Positions 6,755-11,693 of a stretch of 11,693 nt of DNA are shown piece by piece (position 1 is the first letter of the stretch; every line of letters starts with the position of its first letter). Source of the DNA: Prevotella sp. UBA2850 (GTDB lineage Bacteria; Bacteroidota; Bacteroidia; Bacteroidales; Bacteroidaceae); assembly GCA_002350805.1 (NCBI GenBank), contig DEFO01000047.1, positions 23,168-34,860 on the forward strand, in the 5' to 3' direction. Below the pieces are notes generated by a model. It saw only the letters and a list, made by a program, of their open reading frames with translations. It was not told the origin of the DNA and did no database searches. Both the position numbers and the translations under genes were made by a program.

Positions 6755-8338
6755 ATGACAGATTTATTTCTAACCGTCGACAGCGGGACCATCGATTGGT
6801 CGAGGGCGCAATTTGCGCTGACCGCTATCTACCACTGGCTGTTTGTTCCGCTTACGCTGGGACTGGCAGTCATTATGGGTATTTGTGAGACCATCTATTA
6901 CCGCAACCGTAAGCGTTTCTGGAAAGATGCGTCACGGTTCTGGCAAAAGCTCTTCGGCATCAACTTCGCCATGGGTGTGGCTACTGGCATCATTCTCGAG
7001 TTTGAGTTCGGTACCAACTGGAGCAACTACTCATGGTTTGTGGGCGACATTTTCGGTGCTCCTCTGGCCATCGAGGGTATTGTGGCTTTCTTCATGGAGT
7101 CTACCTTCGTGGCTGTCATGTATTTTGGATGGAAGAAGGTATCGCCGGGCTTCCATTTGGCATCTACCTGGCTGACTGGCCTCGGCGCCACCATCTCAGC
7201 ATGGTGGATTCTGGTGGCCAATGCATGGATGCAGTATCCGGTGGGCTGTGAGTTCAATCCCGACACGGTGCGCAATGAGATGGTGTCGTTCTTCGACGTG
7301 GCTCTCTCGCCATTTGCCGTCGACAAGTTCTGCCATACGGTCATTTCGGCATGGATCATTGGCGCCATATTTGTCGTGGCCGTGTGCTGCTGGTATCTGC
7401 TGAAGAACCGCGAGCGCGAGTTGGCCCTCCAGAGCATGAAGATAGCTGCCATCGTAGGTCTGGTGGCCTCGCTGGGGGCTGCCGCCACAGGTCATAAGTC
7501 GGCTCAGACTGTAGCACAGGTACAACCTATGAAGCTGGCTGCCATGGAGGCACTCTACAATGGCGGTAATGACATAGGACTGACGGCTGTGGCATGGATC
7601 AATCCGTTTGCACAACCCGACTATGCCAACGATGCAGAACCGCCGTTGAAGCTGGCCATGCCTTATGCACTCTCGTTCATGGCAACCAACGACTTCCACG
7701 GATTCGTGCCCGGCGTGAACGACCTGCTGAACGGCTACACCAAGCCCGACGGAACTGTCGAGCCGTCGGCCGACGAGAAGATGGAGCGCGGAAAGAAAGC
7801 TATCGAGGCACTGGCTGCCTACCGTAAGGCCAAGGCCGAAAACAATGAGCAGGAAGCCGCCATCCAATCGAAGATTATCGACGACAACTTCAAGTACTTT
7901 GGCTATGGCTATATCAAAGACAAGGCTGAGCTGGTGCCGTTTATCCCCATCAACTTCTGGGCATTCCGCCTGATGGTGGGATTGGGCTGTCTGTTCATTC
8001 TCTTCTTTGCCGTGGTGCTCTTCCTGCTTTACAAGAAAGACATTTCGAAGTTCCGCTGGTTGCACATCGTCGCCATTGTTCTGGTACCGCTGGCCTACAT
8101 AGCCAGTGAGAGCGGATGGCTGGTGGCAGAGTTCGGACGTCAGCCGTGGACCATTCAAGACATGCTGCCCGTGAGTGCTTCTGTTTCTGAGGTAGGTGCT
8201 GGCAGCGTGGCTCTCACGTTCTTCATCTTCCTCGGCCTCTTCACGACCATGCTGGCCGTTGAGTTAAGCATCATGTTCAAGGAAATCAAGAAAGGTCCCG
8301 AACATCCCGTCAGCAATACCGACAACTTTGAACTTTGA
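6755..8338 (+). CDS. cydA: Cytochrome bd quinol oxidase subunit I
   Basis: The catalytic subunit of the high-affinity oxidase that oxidises quinol and reduces oxygen to water at low oxygen. It has 527 residues and aligns by eye along its length with E. coli CydA (522). Heme-ligand positions are intact: His27, His194 and Met407 match E. coli His19, His186 and Met393, and Glu459 in AEFGRQPW matches Glu445. Glu107 and Glu115 match the proton-path Glu99 and Glu107. The quinol-binding loop keeps Lys260 and Glu265 (Lys252 and Glu257). The distance from this loop to Met407 is close to that in E. coli, so this is the long Q-loop type. Its last codons and stop are formed by the heptad repeat that runs on to cydB, so the tail NFEL is repeat-encoded. 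Confidence 0.97.
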   Translation: MTDLFLTVDSGTIDWSRAQFALTAIYHWLFVPLTLGLAVIMGICETIYYRNRKRFWKDASRFWQKLFGINFAMGVATGIILEFEFGTNWSNYSWFVGDIFGAPLAIEGIVAFFMESTFVAVMYFGWKKVSPGFHLASTWLTGLGATISAWWILVANAWMQYPVGCEFNPDTVRNEMVSFFDVALSPFAVDKFCHTVISAWIIGAIFVVAVCCWYLLKNRERELALQSMKIAAIVGLVASLGAAATGHKSAQTVAQVQPMKLAAMEALYNGGNDIGLTAVAWINPFAQPDYANDAEPPLKLAMPYALSFMATNDFHGFVPGVNDLLNGYTKPDGTVEPSADEKMERGKKAIEALAAYRKAKAENNEQEAAIQSKIIDDNFKYFGYGYIKDKAELVPFIPINFWAFRLMVGLGCLFILFFAVVLFLLYKKDISKFRWLHIVAIVLVPLAYIASESGWLVAEFGRQPWTIQDMLPVSASVSEVGAGSVALTFFIFLGLFTTMLAVELSIMFKEIKKGPEHPVSNTDNFEL

Positions 8339-8372
8339 ACCTTGAACTTTGAACTTTACACTTTAAACTTTA
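8324..8372. repeat. Heptad array spanning cydA end and cydA-cydB gap
   Basis: Seven consecutive 7-bp units, mostly AACTTTG or AACTTTA with single-base variants (AACCTTG, CACTTTA). The first two lie inside cydA and encode its last four residues and stop. The remainder fills the 44-nt gap almost up to the cydB ATG at 8383. Because seven is not a multiple of three, the successive TGA triplets at 8336, 8343 and 8350 place a stop in all three frames. Confidence 0.88.
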
Positions 8373-8382
8373 CACTCATCAT

Positions 8383-9528
8383 ATGATTACATATTCTTTT
8401 TTACAGCATTATTGGTGGTTCCTGGTGTCGTTGCTGGGAGCACTCCTGGTCTTTCTGATGTTTGTTCAGGGAGCAAACTCCATGTTGTTTAGTTTGAGCC
8501 GTACGCCAGAAGAGCGCCGCATGCTGGTCAACTCCACCGGTCGCAAGTGGGAGTTGACATTCACCACGCTGGTGACCTTCGGCGGGGCCTTCTTCGCTTC
8601 TTTCCCGCTGTTCTATAGCACCAGTTTCGGAGGTGCCTATTGGCTCTGGATGATCATTCTCTTCTCGTTTGTGCTCCAGGCCGTGAGTTATGAATTCCAG
8701 AATAAGCTGGGCAACCTGCTGGGGCCGAAAACTTTCCAGTGGTTCCTAATCGTCAATGGTATCGTCGGCCCGCTGCTTCTTGGCGGGGCTGTGGCCACCT
8801 TCTTCGAAGGCTCTAATTTCGTTATCGAGAAGGCCAACCTGACCGAGTTGGGCGCGCCCATTATCAGCCGATGGGCCAATGCCAGTCACGGACTCGATGC
8901 GCTGCTCAATCCCTGGGTGCTGGTGTTTGGTCTGGCCGTCTTCTTCCTGGCCCGGATCCTCGGCATCCTATATATTATAAATAATGTGAACGACGAGAAC
9001 ATCCGCTCGCGGGGTAGTGTGCGTCTCATCGGTGCCACGGTGCCCTTCCTCATTCTTTTCCTCGCCTTCCTGATTCATACGCTGTTGAAAGACGGCTACG
9101 CATGGGATCCCGCCACTGGCGCCATCTTCATGGAACCGTATAAATACCTGCACAACCTGCTCGATATGTGGTATCTCACCATTGTGCTGCTCATCGGCGT
9201 GGTGCTGTTGCTCTATGCCATCATCCGTACTGTGGTGAGCAAGACCTACATTGGCGGCATCTGGCCGGCAGGTATCGGTGTGGTGCTGGTAGTGCTTGTG
9301 TTGCTGCTCTTCGCAGGTTGGAACCACACGGCTTATTATCCCTCTACAGCCGACTTGCAAAGCAGTCTGACGATAGCCAATTCGTGTAGCAGTGAGTTCA
9401 CGCTCAGCACCATGGCTGTGGTCAGCTTGCTCATTCCCTTTGTGCTGGCTTACATCGCCTATTGCTGGTATTCGCTCGACAAGAAGAAAATTGACAAAGA
9501 CGAGATAGCCCGCGGCGATGTTTATTAA
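8383..9528 (+). CDS. cydB: Cytochrome bd quinol oxidase subunit II
   Basis: The second integral-membrane subunit of cytochrome bd, structurally paired with CydA. It has 381 residues, the usual length, with eight or nine hydrophobic segments. It starts with the typical YWWFLVSLLGALLVFLMFVQGAN, where E. coli CydB has a comparable first helix, and keeps the GRKWEL and YEFQNK regions on the cytoplasmic side. It lies 44 nt after cydA with a heptad repeat between, and is certainly co-transcribed with it. No cydX-like reading frame follows, and the cydCD exporter genes needed for bd assembly in E. coli are not in this window. Confidence 0.96.
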   Translation: MITYSFLQHYWWFLVSLLGALLVFLMFVQGANSMLFSLSRTPEERRMLVNSTGRKWELTFTTLVTFGGAFFASFPLFYSTSFGGAYWLWMIILFSFVLQAVSYEFQNKLGNLLGPKTFQWFLIVNGIVGPLLLGGAVATFFEGSNFVIEKANLTELGAPIISRWANASHGLDALLNPWVLVFGLAVFFLARILGILYIINNVNDENIRSRGSVRLIGATVPFLILFLAFLIHTLLKDGYAWDPATGAIFMEPYKYLHNLLDMWYLTIVLLIGVVLLLYAIIRTVVSKTYIGGIWPAGIGVVLVVLVLLLFAGWNHTAYYPSTADLQSSLTIANSCSSEFTLSTMAVVSLLIPFVLAYIAYCWYSLDKKKIDKDEIARGDVY

Positions 9529-9534
9529 TAGTGT

Positions 9535-9560
9535 AGGGCAGTTGGAGTAATCTCTGCCTT
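9535..9560 (+). other. Weak stem-loop after cydB
   Basis: AGGGCAG (9535-9541) can pair with CTGCCTT (9554-9560), a 7-bp stem with one G-U pair and a 12-nt loop, starting 6 nt after the cydB stop. No U-tract follows, so it is not a standard intrinsic terminator. It might protect the cydAB message or part-separate it from the downstream gene. Confidence 0.3.
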
Positions 9561-9579
9561 CGTAAATATTGAAACAATA

Positions 9580-10263
9580 ATGAGAAAACTATTATTCATG
9601 ATGTTTCTCCTCTCTTGTGCCTTCACCGTGAGGGCACAAGAGGCTGAGAAACGCATGCAGGTGTTGCTCGAGACCGATAGTGGCAATATCCGCATAGAAC
9701 TCTATAACGAGACACCACTTCATCGTGACAATTTCTTGAACAAGGTACGTCAGGGAGATTACGATGGGGTGCTTTTCCACCGGGTCATCAGCAACTTCAT
9801 GATTCAGACGGGCGACACATGCAGCCGGCATGCCGAGCCGGGACAGTTGTTGGGCGATACGCCTGAGCAGCATAAGGTTCCCGCTGAAATCCGTTTTCCA
9901 GAAATCTTCCATCAGCGGGGTAGTGTGGCCGCTGCCCGTGAGCCCGATGATGTGAATCCGAATTTCGAGTCGTCAGAATTCCAGTTCTACATTGTCTGGG
10001 GCAGGCGCATGAACGACATGATGCTCGACAAGGTGCAAGACCGGCTCGACGACAATACAAACGGGCGCATCAAACTAACTCCTGAGTTGCGCGAGGCCTA
10101 TTTCAAATATGGCGGCACGCCCCATCTCGACGGCCAGTACACGGTCTTTGGCCGTGTGGTGGAGGGAATGGACGTCGTCGATAAGATTCAGTGGGTGGAT
10201 ACCGACGAGAATAACCGCCCCAAAGGCGATATCCGTCTCATCCGCGCCACGGTCTTACCGTAG
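9580..10263 (+). CDS. Exported cyclophilin-type peptidyl-prolyl isomerase
   Basis: A 227-residue prolyl cis-trans isomerase that should act in the periplasm on folding proteins. The N-terminus is a signal peptide (MRKLLFMMFLLSCAFTVRAQ) with a probable cut after Ala19; LLSC also loosely fits a lipobox, so a lipoprotein is the less likely alternative. The cyclophilin domain starts near residue 28 and shows FHRVISNFMIQTGD (66-79), including the catalytic Arg68 and Gln76, then a GSVAAAR segment, and closes with QYTVFGRVVEGMDVVDKI. A charged insert of about 40 residues between these parts (VQDRLDDN...ELREAYFKYGG) is longer than in compact bacterial cyclophilins. It lies 51 nt after cydB without a recognisable promoter, so read-through from the cyd operon is likely. 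Confidence 0.92.
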   Translation: MRKLLFMMFLLSCAFTVRAQEAEKRMQVLLETDSGNIRIELYNETPLHRDNFLNKVRQGDYDGVLFHRVISNFMIQTGDTCSRHAEPGQLLGDTPEQHKVPAEIRFPEIFHQRGSVAAAREPDDVNPNFESSEFQFYIVWGRRMNDMMLDKVQDRLDDNTNGRIKLTPELREAYFKYGGTPHLDGQYTVFGRVVEGMDVVDKIQWVDTDENNRPKGDIRLIRATVLP

Positions 10264-10271
10264 CGGATAGC

Positions 10272-10313
10272 ATTTAACAGTTAACAGTTAATAGTTAGCA
10301 GTTAAAAGTTCGC
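10272..10313. repeat. Six tandem AGTTAAC-type heptads
   Basis: Just after the prolyl-isomerase stop, six 7-bp units follow without a break: ATTTAAC, AGTTAAC, AGTTAAT, AGTTAGC, AGTTAAA, AGTTCGC. They are the same period as the TTTGAAC arrays but a different sequence, and lead straight into the 67-bp repeat. Confidence 0.75.
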
Positions 10314-10318
10314 AAGTT

Positions 10319-10519
10319 GCCCACAGATAAGGCAGCGGAGCTGCCGGTTCAAGTTTTAAGGTTCCAAGTTCAAGGTTTAAAAGCTGCCCACAGATAAGGC
10401 AGCGGAGCTGCCGGTTCAAGGTTTAAGGTTCCAAGTTCAAGGTTTAAAAGTTGCCCACAGATAAGGCAGCGGAGCTGCCAGTTCAAGGTTTAAGGTTCCA
10501 AGTTCAAGGTTTAATAGCT
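10319..10519. repeat. 67-bp tandem repeat, three copies
   Basis: Units start at 10319, 10386 and 10453, exactly 67 bp apart, and differ from one another at only a handful of positions. A fourth start at 10520 (GCCCACAGAT) then diverges. Each unit consists of GCCCACAGATAA, a hairpin GGCAGC-GGA-GCTGCC (10331-10345 in the first unit), and about five GGTTCAA/GGTTTAA heptads. The near-identity suggests recent duplication. The units lie in the convergent gap between the isomerase and hicB and contain no plausible gene. Confidence 0.95.
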
Positions 10520-10598
10520 GCCCACAGATTTTCACAGATTTACACGGATTTTTTTATTTTTTTCCAACAGATTTGCAGAATTATAATTAATAGATTTC

Positions 10599-10629
10599 CC
10601 GCGTTAGCGGTTTTTCGTAGATTTCTACG
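10599..10629. repeat. Two adjacent small hairpins
   Basis: CCGC-GTTA-GCGG (10599-10610) is followed directly by TTTTT, then by CGTAG-ATTT-CTACG (10616-10629). The first, with its T run, resembles a weak intrinsic terminator in the plus direction, 335 bp past the isomerase stop; the 4-bp stem is too short for confidence. Confidence 0.4.
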
Positions 10630-10662
10630 CGAAGCGTATATAGCTACTTTTCTAACTTCTCA

Positions 10663-10690
10663 CCGGCAGCTCTGCTGCCTTATCTGTGAG
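10663..10690. repeat. Inverted copy of the 67-bp unit's hairpin
   Basis: GGCAGC-TCT-GCTGCC followed by TTATCTGTG is the reverse complement, with one loop change, of CACAGATAA-GGCAGC-GGA-GCTGCC in the tandem repeat at 10319-10519. Together they make the 580-bp convergent gap roughly inverted-symmetric. Confidence 0.8.
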
Positions 10691-10761
10691 CTCTGTGTTA
10701 TCTGTGTGAAGTTATTTATAATCGGCCGCTTGCTTCTCTTTGAACTTTGAACCATGAACTG

Positions 10762-10816
10762 CGGCTCAGCCGTCCTCTGTGGGCAAAATATTACTTTTCA
10801 CCAGCAGCTCTGCTGC
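10762..10816. repeat. Hairpins downstream of hicB
   Basis: CGGCT-C-AGCCG (10762-10772), an inverted CTGTGGGC (10777-10784) and CAGCAG-CT-CTGCTG (10802-10815) lie within 80 bp past the hicB stop. The last is identical to the hairpin at 2709-2722. On the minus strand these would be the first structures in the hicAB message after hicB, and could protect or end it. Confidence 0.6.
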
Positions 10817-10843
10817 TTCTCTATGTGACAATGTGTTCCCTCA

Positions 10844-11185
10844 TCAAAGAGCCATTCCCAATGCCTTTGCCACGGCATTTTTAATGAACGCATTAATTGT
10901 TATGCCTTCATTCTGGGCAGCCATAGCTACGCCACTGTGAATCTCAGGGGTCAGACGGACATTAAGAACACCTGTATAAGGTTTCCTCGGCTCGATGCCT
11001 TTTTCCATACACAGAGCCAGATAGTCGTCAATGGCTCCCTCGAAATCAGCCGTCAGCTCCTCTACGGTGGAACCCTCGTAAGTGATGCTGTCCTTTGACA
11101 TTCCTTGCACTTTTCCGAAAAGGCACTTATCTTCTTCACTGTACTCCACGCTTCCAGTATAACCTTTATACTTCAAATATCCCAT
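10844..11185 (-). CDS. hicB: HicB-family antitoxin
   Basis: Antitoxin of 113 residues that should bind and neutralise HicA and repress the operon. Residues 1-70 form the degenerate RNase H-like HicB fold (YTGSVEYSEEDKCLFGKVQGM, then YEGSTVEELTADFEGAIDDYL). Residues about 72-111 form a ribbon-helix-helix DNA-binding domain: strand VLNVRL, helix PEIHSGVAMAAQNEG, helix NAFIKNAVAKAL. The start is fixed by a strong AGGAGG at 11194-11199, 8 nt upstream; an earlier ATG at 11190 is out of frame and stops after five codons. The SD overlaps the hicA stop, so translation is probably coupled. The ribbon-helix-helix end should recognise the palindrome in the hicA promoter. Confidence 0.93.
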   Translation of the reverse strand: MGYLKYKGYTGSVEYSEEDKCLFGKVQGMSKDSITYEGSTVEELTADFEGAIDDYLALCMEKGIEPRKPYTGVLNVRLTPEIHSGVAMAAQNEGITINAFIKNAVAKALGMAL

Positions 11186-11193
11186 ATCATTTT

Positions 11194-11199
11194 CCTCCT
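11194..11199 (-). promoter_or_regulatory. Shine-Dalgarno of hicB overlapping hicA stop
   Basis: AGGAGG on the minus strand, the first two bases belonging to the hicA TAG stop (11200-11198), with an 8-nt spacer to the hicB ATG. Other genes in this window lack such a site, as is usual in Bacteroidetes, so its presence here stands out and decides the hicB start. Confidence 0.7.
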
Positions 11200-11458
11200 A
11201 TTTAATATAATTATTCTTCATCATAAAGTTTAAGATGTCGCGCATCATATATCCCTTGATGATATTACTCGGATGTGGCCTGTGCATGATATATGCGTTC
11301 TGGTCAGCCTCATTATAGAATTTTATGCGCGAGCCAGAAGTGGCACCTTTGTTCTCAAGTTCAAACCCAAAGTTTTGAAAAAGACTCACAACTTCCTCGA
11401 AAGTGAAGTCCCTGGGCAGTGTCCTGAACCGCTTGATTAGTTTCTCCTTCTTATTCAT
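11198..11458 (-). CDS. hicA: HicA-family toxin (mRNA interferase type)
   Basis: A small basic protein of 86 residues from the ATG at 11458, first in the operon with hicB 12 nt behind it. HicA proteins have a double-stranded-RNA-binding-like fold and cleave mRNA. The helix EEVVSLFQNFGFEL is followed by NKGATSGSRIKFYN (36-49), the core strands, and AYIMHRPHPSNIIKGYMMRDIL. Most HicA toxins have GSH at the position of GSR (42-44); here Arg44 replaces that histidine, while His59 and His62 lie in the MHRPHP segment. This pattern appears to belong to a Bacteroidetes subfamily rather than to a decayed gene. The start lies about six bases after the -7 element, so the message is nearly leaderless. A GTG at 11464 overlaps the -7 element and is not a credible start. 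Confidence 0.9.
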   Translation of the reverse strand: MNKKEKLIKRFRTLPRDFTFEEVVSLFQNFGFELENKGATSGSRIKFYNEADQNAYIMHRPHPSNIIKGYMMRDILNFMMKNNYIK

Positions 11459-11463
11459 CGCCA

Positions 11464-11495
11464 CAAAAGTAACTAAATTTAGTCACATCTCCAAA
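11464..11495 (-). promoter_or_regulatory. hicAB promoter
   Basis: On the minus strand TTTG at 11495-11492, a 20-nt spacer and TACTTTTG at 11471-11464 match the Bacteroidetes -33/-7 consensus exactly. The last base of the -7 element is only six bases from the hicA ATG, so transcription should start at or within a few bases of the start codon. Confidence 0.75.
11469..11486. promoter_or_regulatory. Palindromic operator inside the hicAB promoter
   Basis: ACTAAATTTAGT (11472-11483) is a perfect 12-bp palindrome; adding three bases each side gives 16 of 18 symmetric positions. It lies between the -33 and -7 boxes and touches the -7 box, so a bound dimer would block RNA polymerase. It is the natural candidate site for the HicB ribbon-helix-helix domain, giving autorepression. 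Confidence 0.7.
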
Positions 11496-11534
11496 CTTTT
11501 TCATCCTTTTTTTTATGAAGGGAAGTCTTATAAT

Positions 11535-11693
11535 GGTTTAAGGTTCAAGATTCAAAGTTTTGCCCACAGATTTTCACAGATTTACACGATTTATTTTATT
11601 ATTCTCCAGCAGATTTAGCCGATTCAGCAGATTTAATAATCCCATTGTGTTTAATCGGCCGCTTGCTTCTCTTTGAACCTTAAACTTTGAACT
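11535..11693. repeat. Dispersed element, copy 2 (right of hicAB), runs to window end
   Basis: Heptads GGTTTAA, GGTTCAA, GATTCAA (11535-11555) lead into the 27-nt left end (11562-11588) and 27-nt right end (11652-11678) shared with copy 1, followed by TTTGAACC heptads to the edge. The interior has CAGATTT units. The heptads at the two outer ends are in inverted orientation. This stretch and the AT-rich bases from 11496 hold no gene. Confidence 0.8.

Larger units (their letters stand above)
10520..10745. repeat. Dispersed element, copy 1 (left of hicAB)
   Basis: The first 27 nt (10520-10546, beginning GCCCACAGATTTTCACAG) and the last 27 nt (10719-10745, beginning TAATCGGCCGCTTGC) are identical to the ends of a shorter element at 11562-11678. 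The left part has CACAGATTT units about 10 bp apart followed by T-rich sequence. Compared with copy 2, this copy carries about 110 extra bp holding the hairpins at 10599-10629 and the inverted hairpin at 10663-10690. It ends in TTTGAAC heptads. Confidence 0.8.

Noticed and set aside
9535..9560. Intrinsic terminator after cydB
   Set aside because: The stem is modest, the loop is 12 nt and there is no U-tract, so it is kept only as a weak stem-loop.
10319..10519. Possible CRISPR array
   Set aside because: The 67-bp units are contiguous with no unique spacers, contain heptads and have no cas genes nearby; they are a plain tandem repeat.
10451..10750. 99-codon plus-strand open frame across the repeats
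   Set aside because: It consists of translated hairpin, heptad and CACAGATTT repeats and has no independent sign of coding.

Overview
The window looks like a piece of a Bacteroidales chromosome, most like the Prevotella group. The signs are gene content (DUF4492-cydA-cydB, a Bacteroidetes-style HicAB pair, a TolC/HlyD/ABC-2 efflux operon), promoters of the Bacteroidetes type (TTTG, 19-20 nt, TAnnTTTG), almost no Shine-Dalgarno sequences, and repeat-laden gaps. Family calls rest on reading the proteins, not on a database search.

Layout. Positions 1-88 hold no gene, only a pair of small palindromes. Five minus-strand genes read leftward from a promoter at 6303-6333: a membrane-anchored coiled-coil protein (5388-6260), a TolC-like outer-membrane factor (3883-5370), an HlyD-type periplasmic adaptor (2817-3800) and two ABC-2 permeases (1373-2542 and 89-1345). 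Together they form a tripartite exporter, but no ATP-binding subunit is encoded in the window. A divergent plus-strand promoter at 6412-6443 drives a DUF4492 protein (6473-6706), cydA (6755-8338) and cydB (8383-9528), the high-affinity cytochrome bd quinol oxidase; an exported cyclophilin-type prolyl isomerase (9580-10263) follows 51 nt later. A hicA-hicB toxin-antitoxin operon (10844-11458) lies on the minus strand.

The most unusual material is between the genes. Most gaps are filled with tandem 7-bp units (types TTTGAAC / GTTCAAA), joined to short GC-rich hairpins (such as GGCAGC-GGA-GCTGCC) and to CACAGATTT-type repeats. The cydA-cydB gap is nearly all heptads, and these also encode the last codons and stop of cydA. 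The hlyD-permease gap carries four hairpin units. The 580-bp convergent gap 10264-10843 holds heptads, an exact 67-bp tandem repeat in three copies and several further hairpins. hicAB is bracketed by two copies of an element whose two ends are each conserved over 27 nt.

The hicAB operon shows its own control logic: a strong promoter whose spacer contains a perfect 12-bp palindrome (probable HicB operator), a virtually leaderless hicA message, and a strong Shine-Dalgarno for hicB that overlaps the hicA stop codon.
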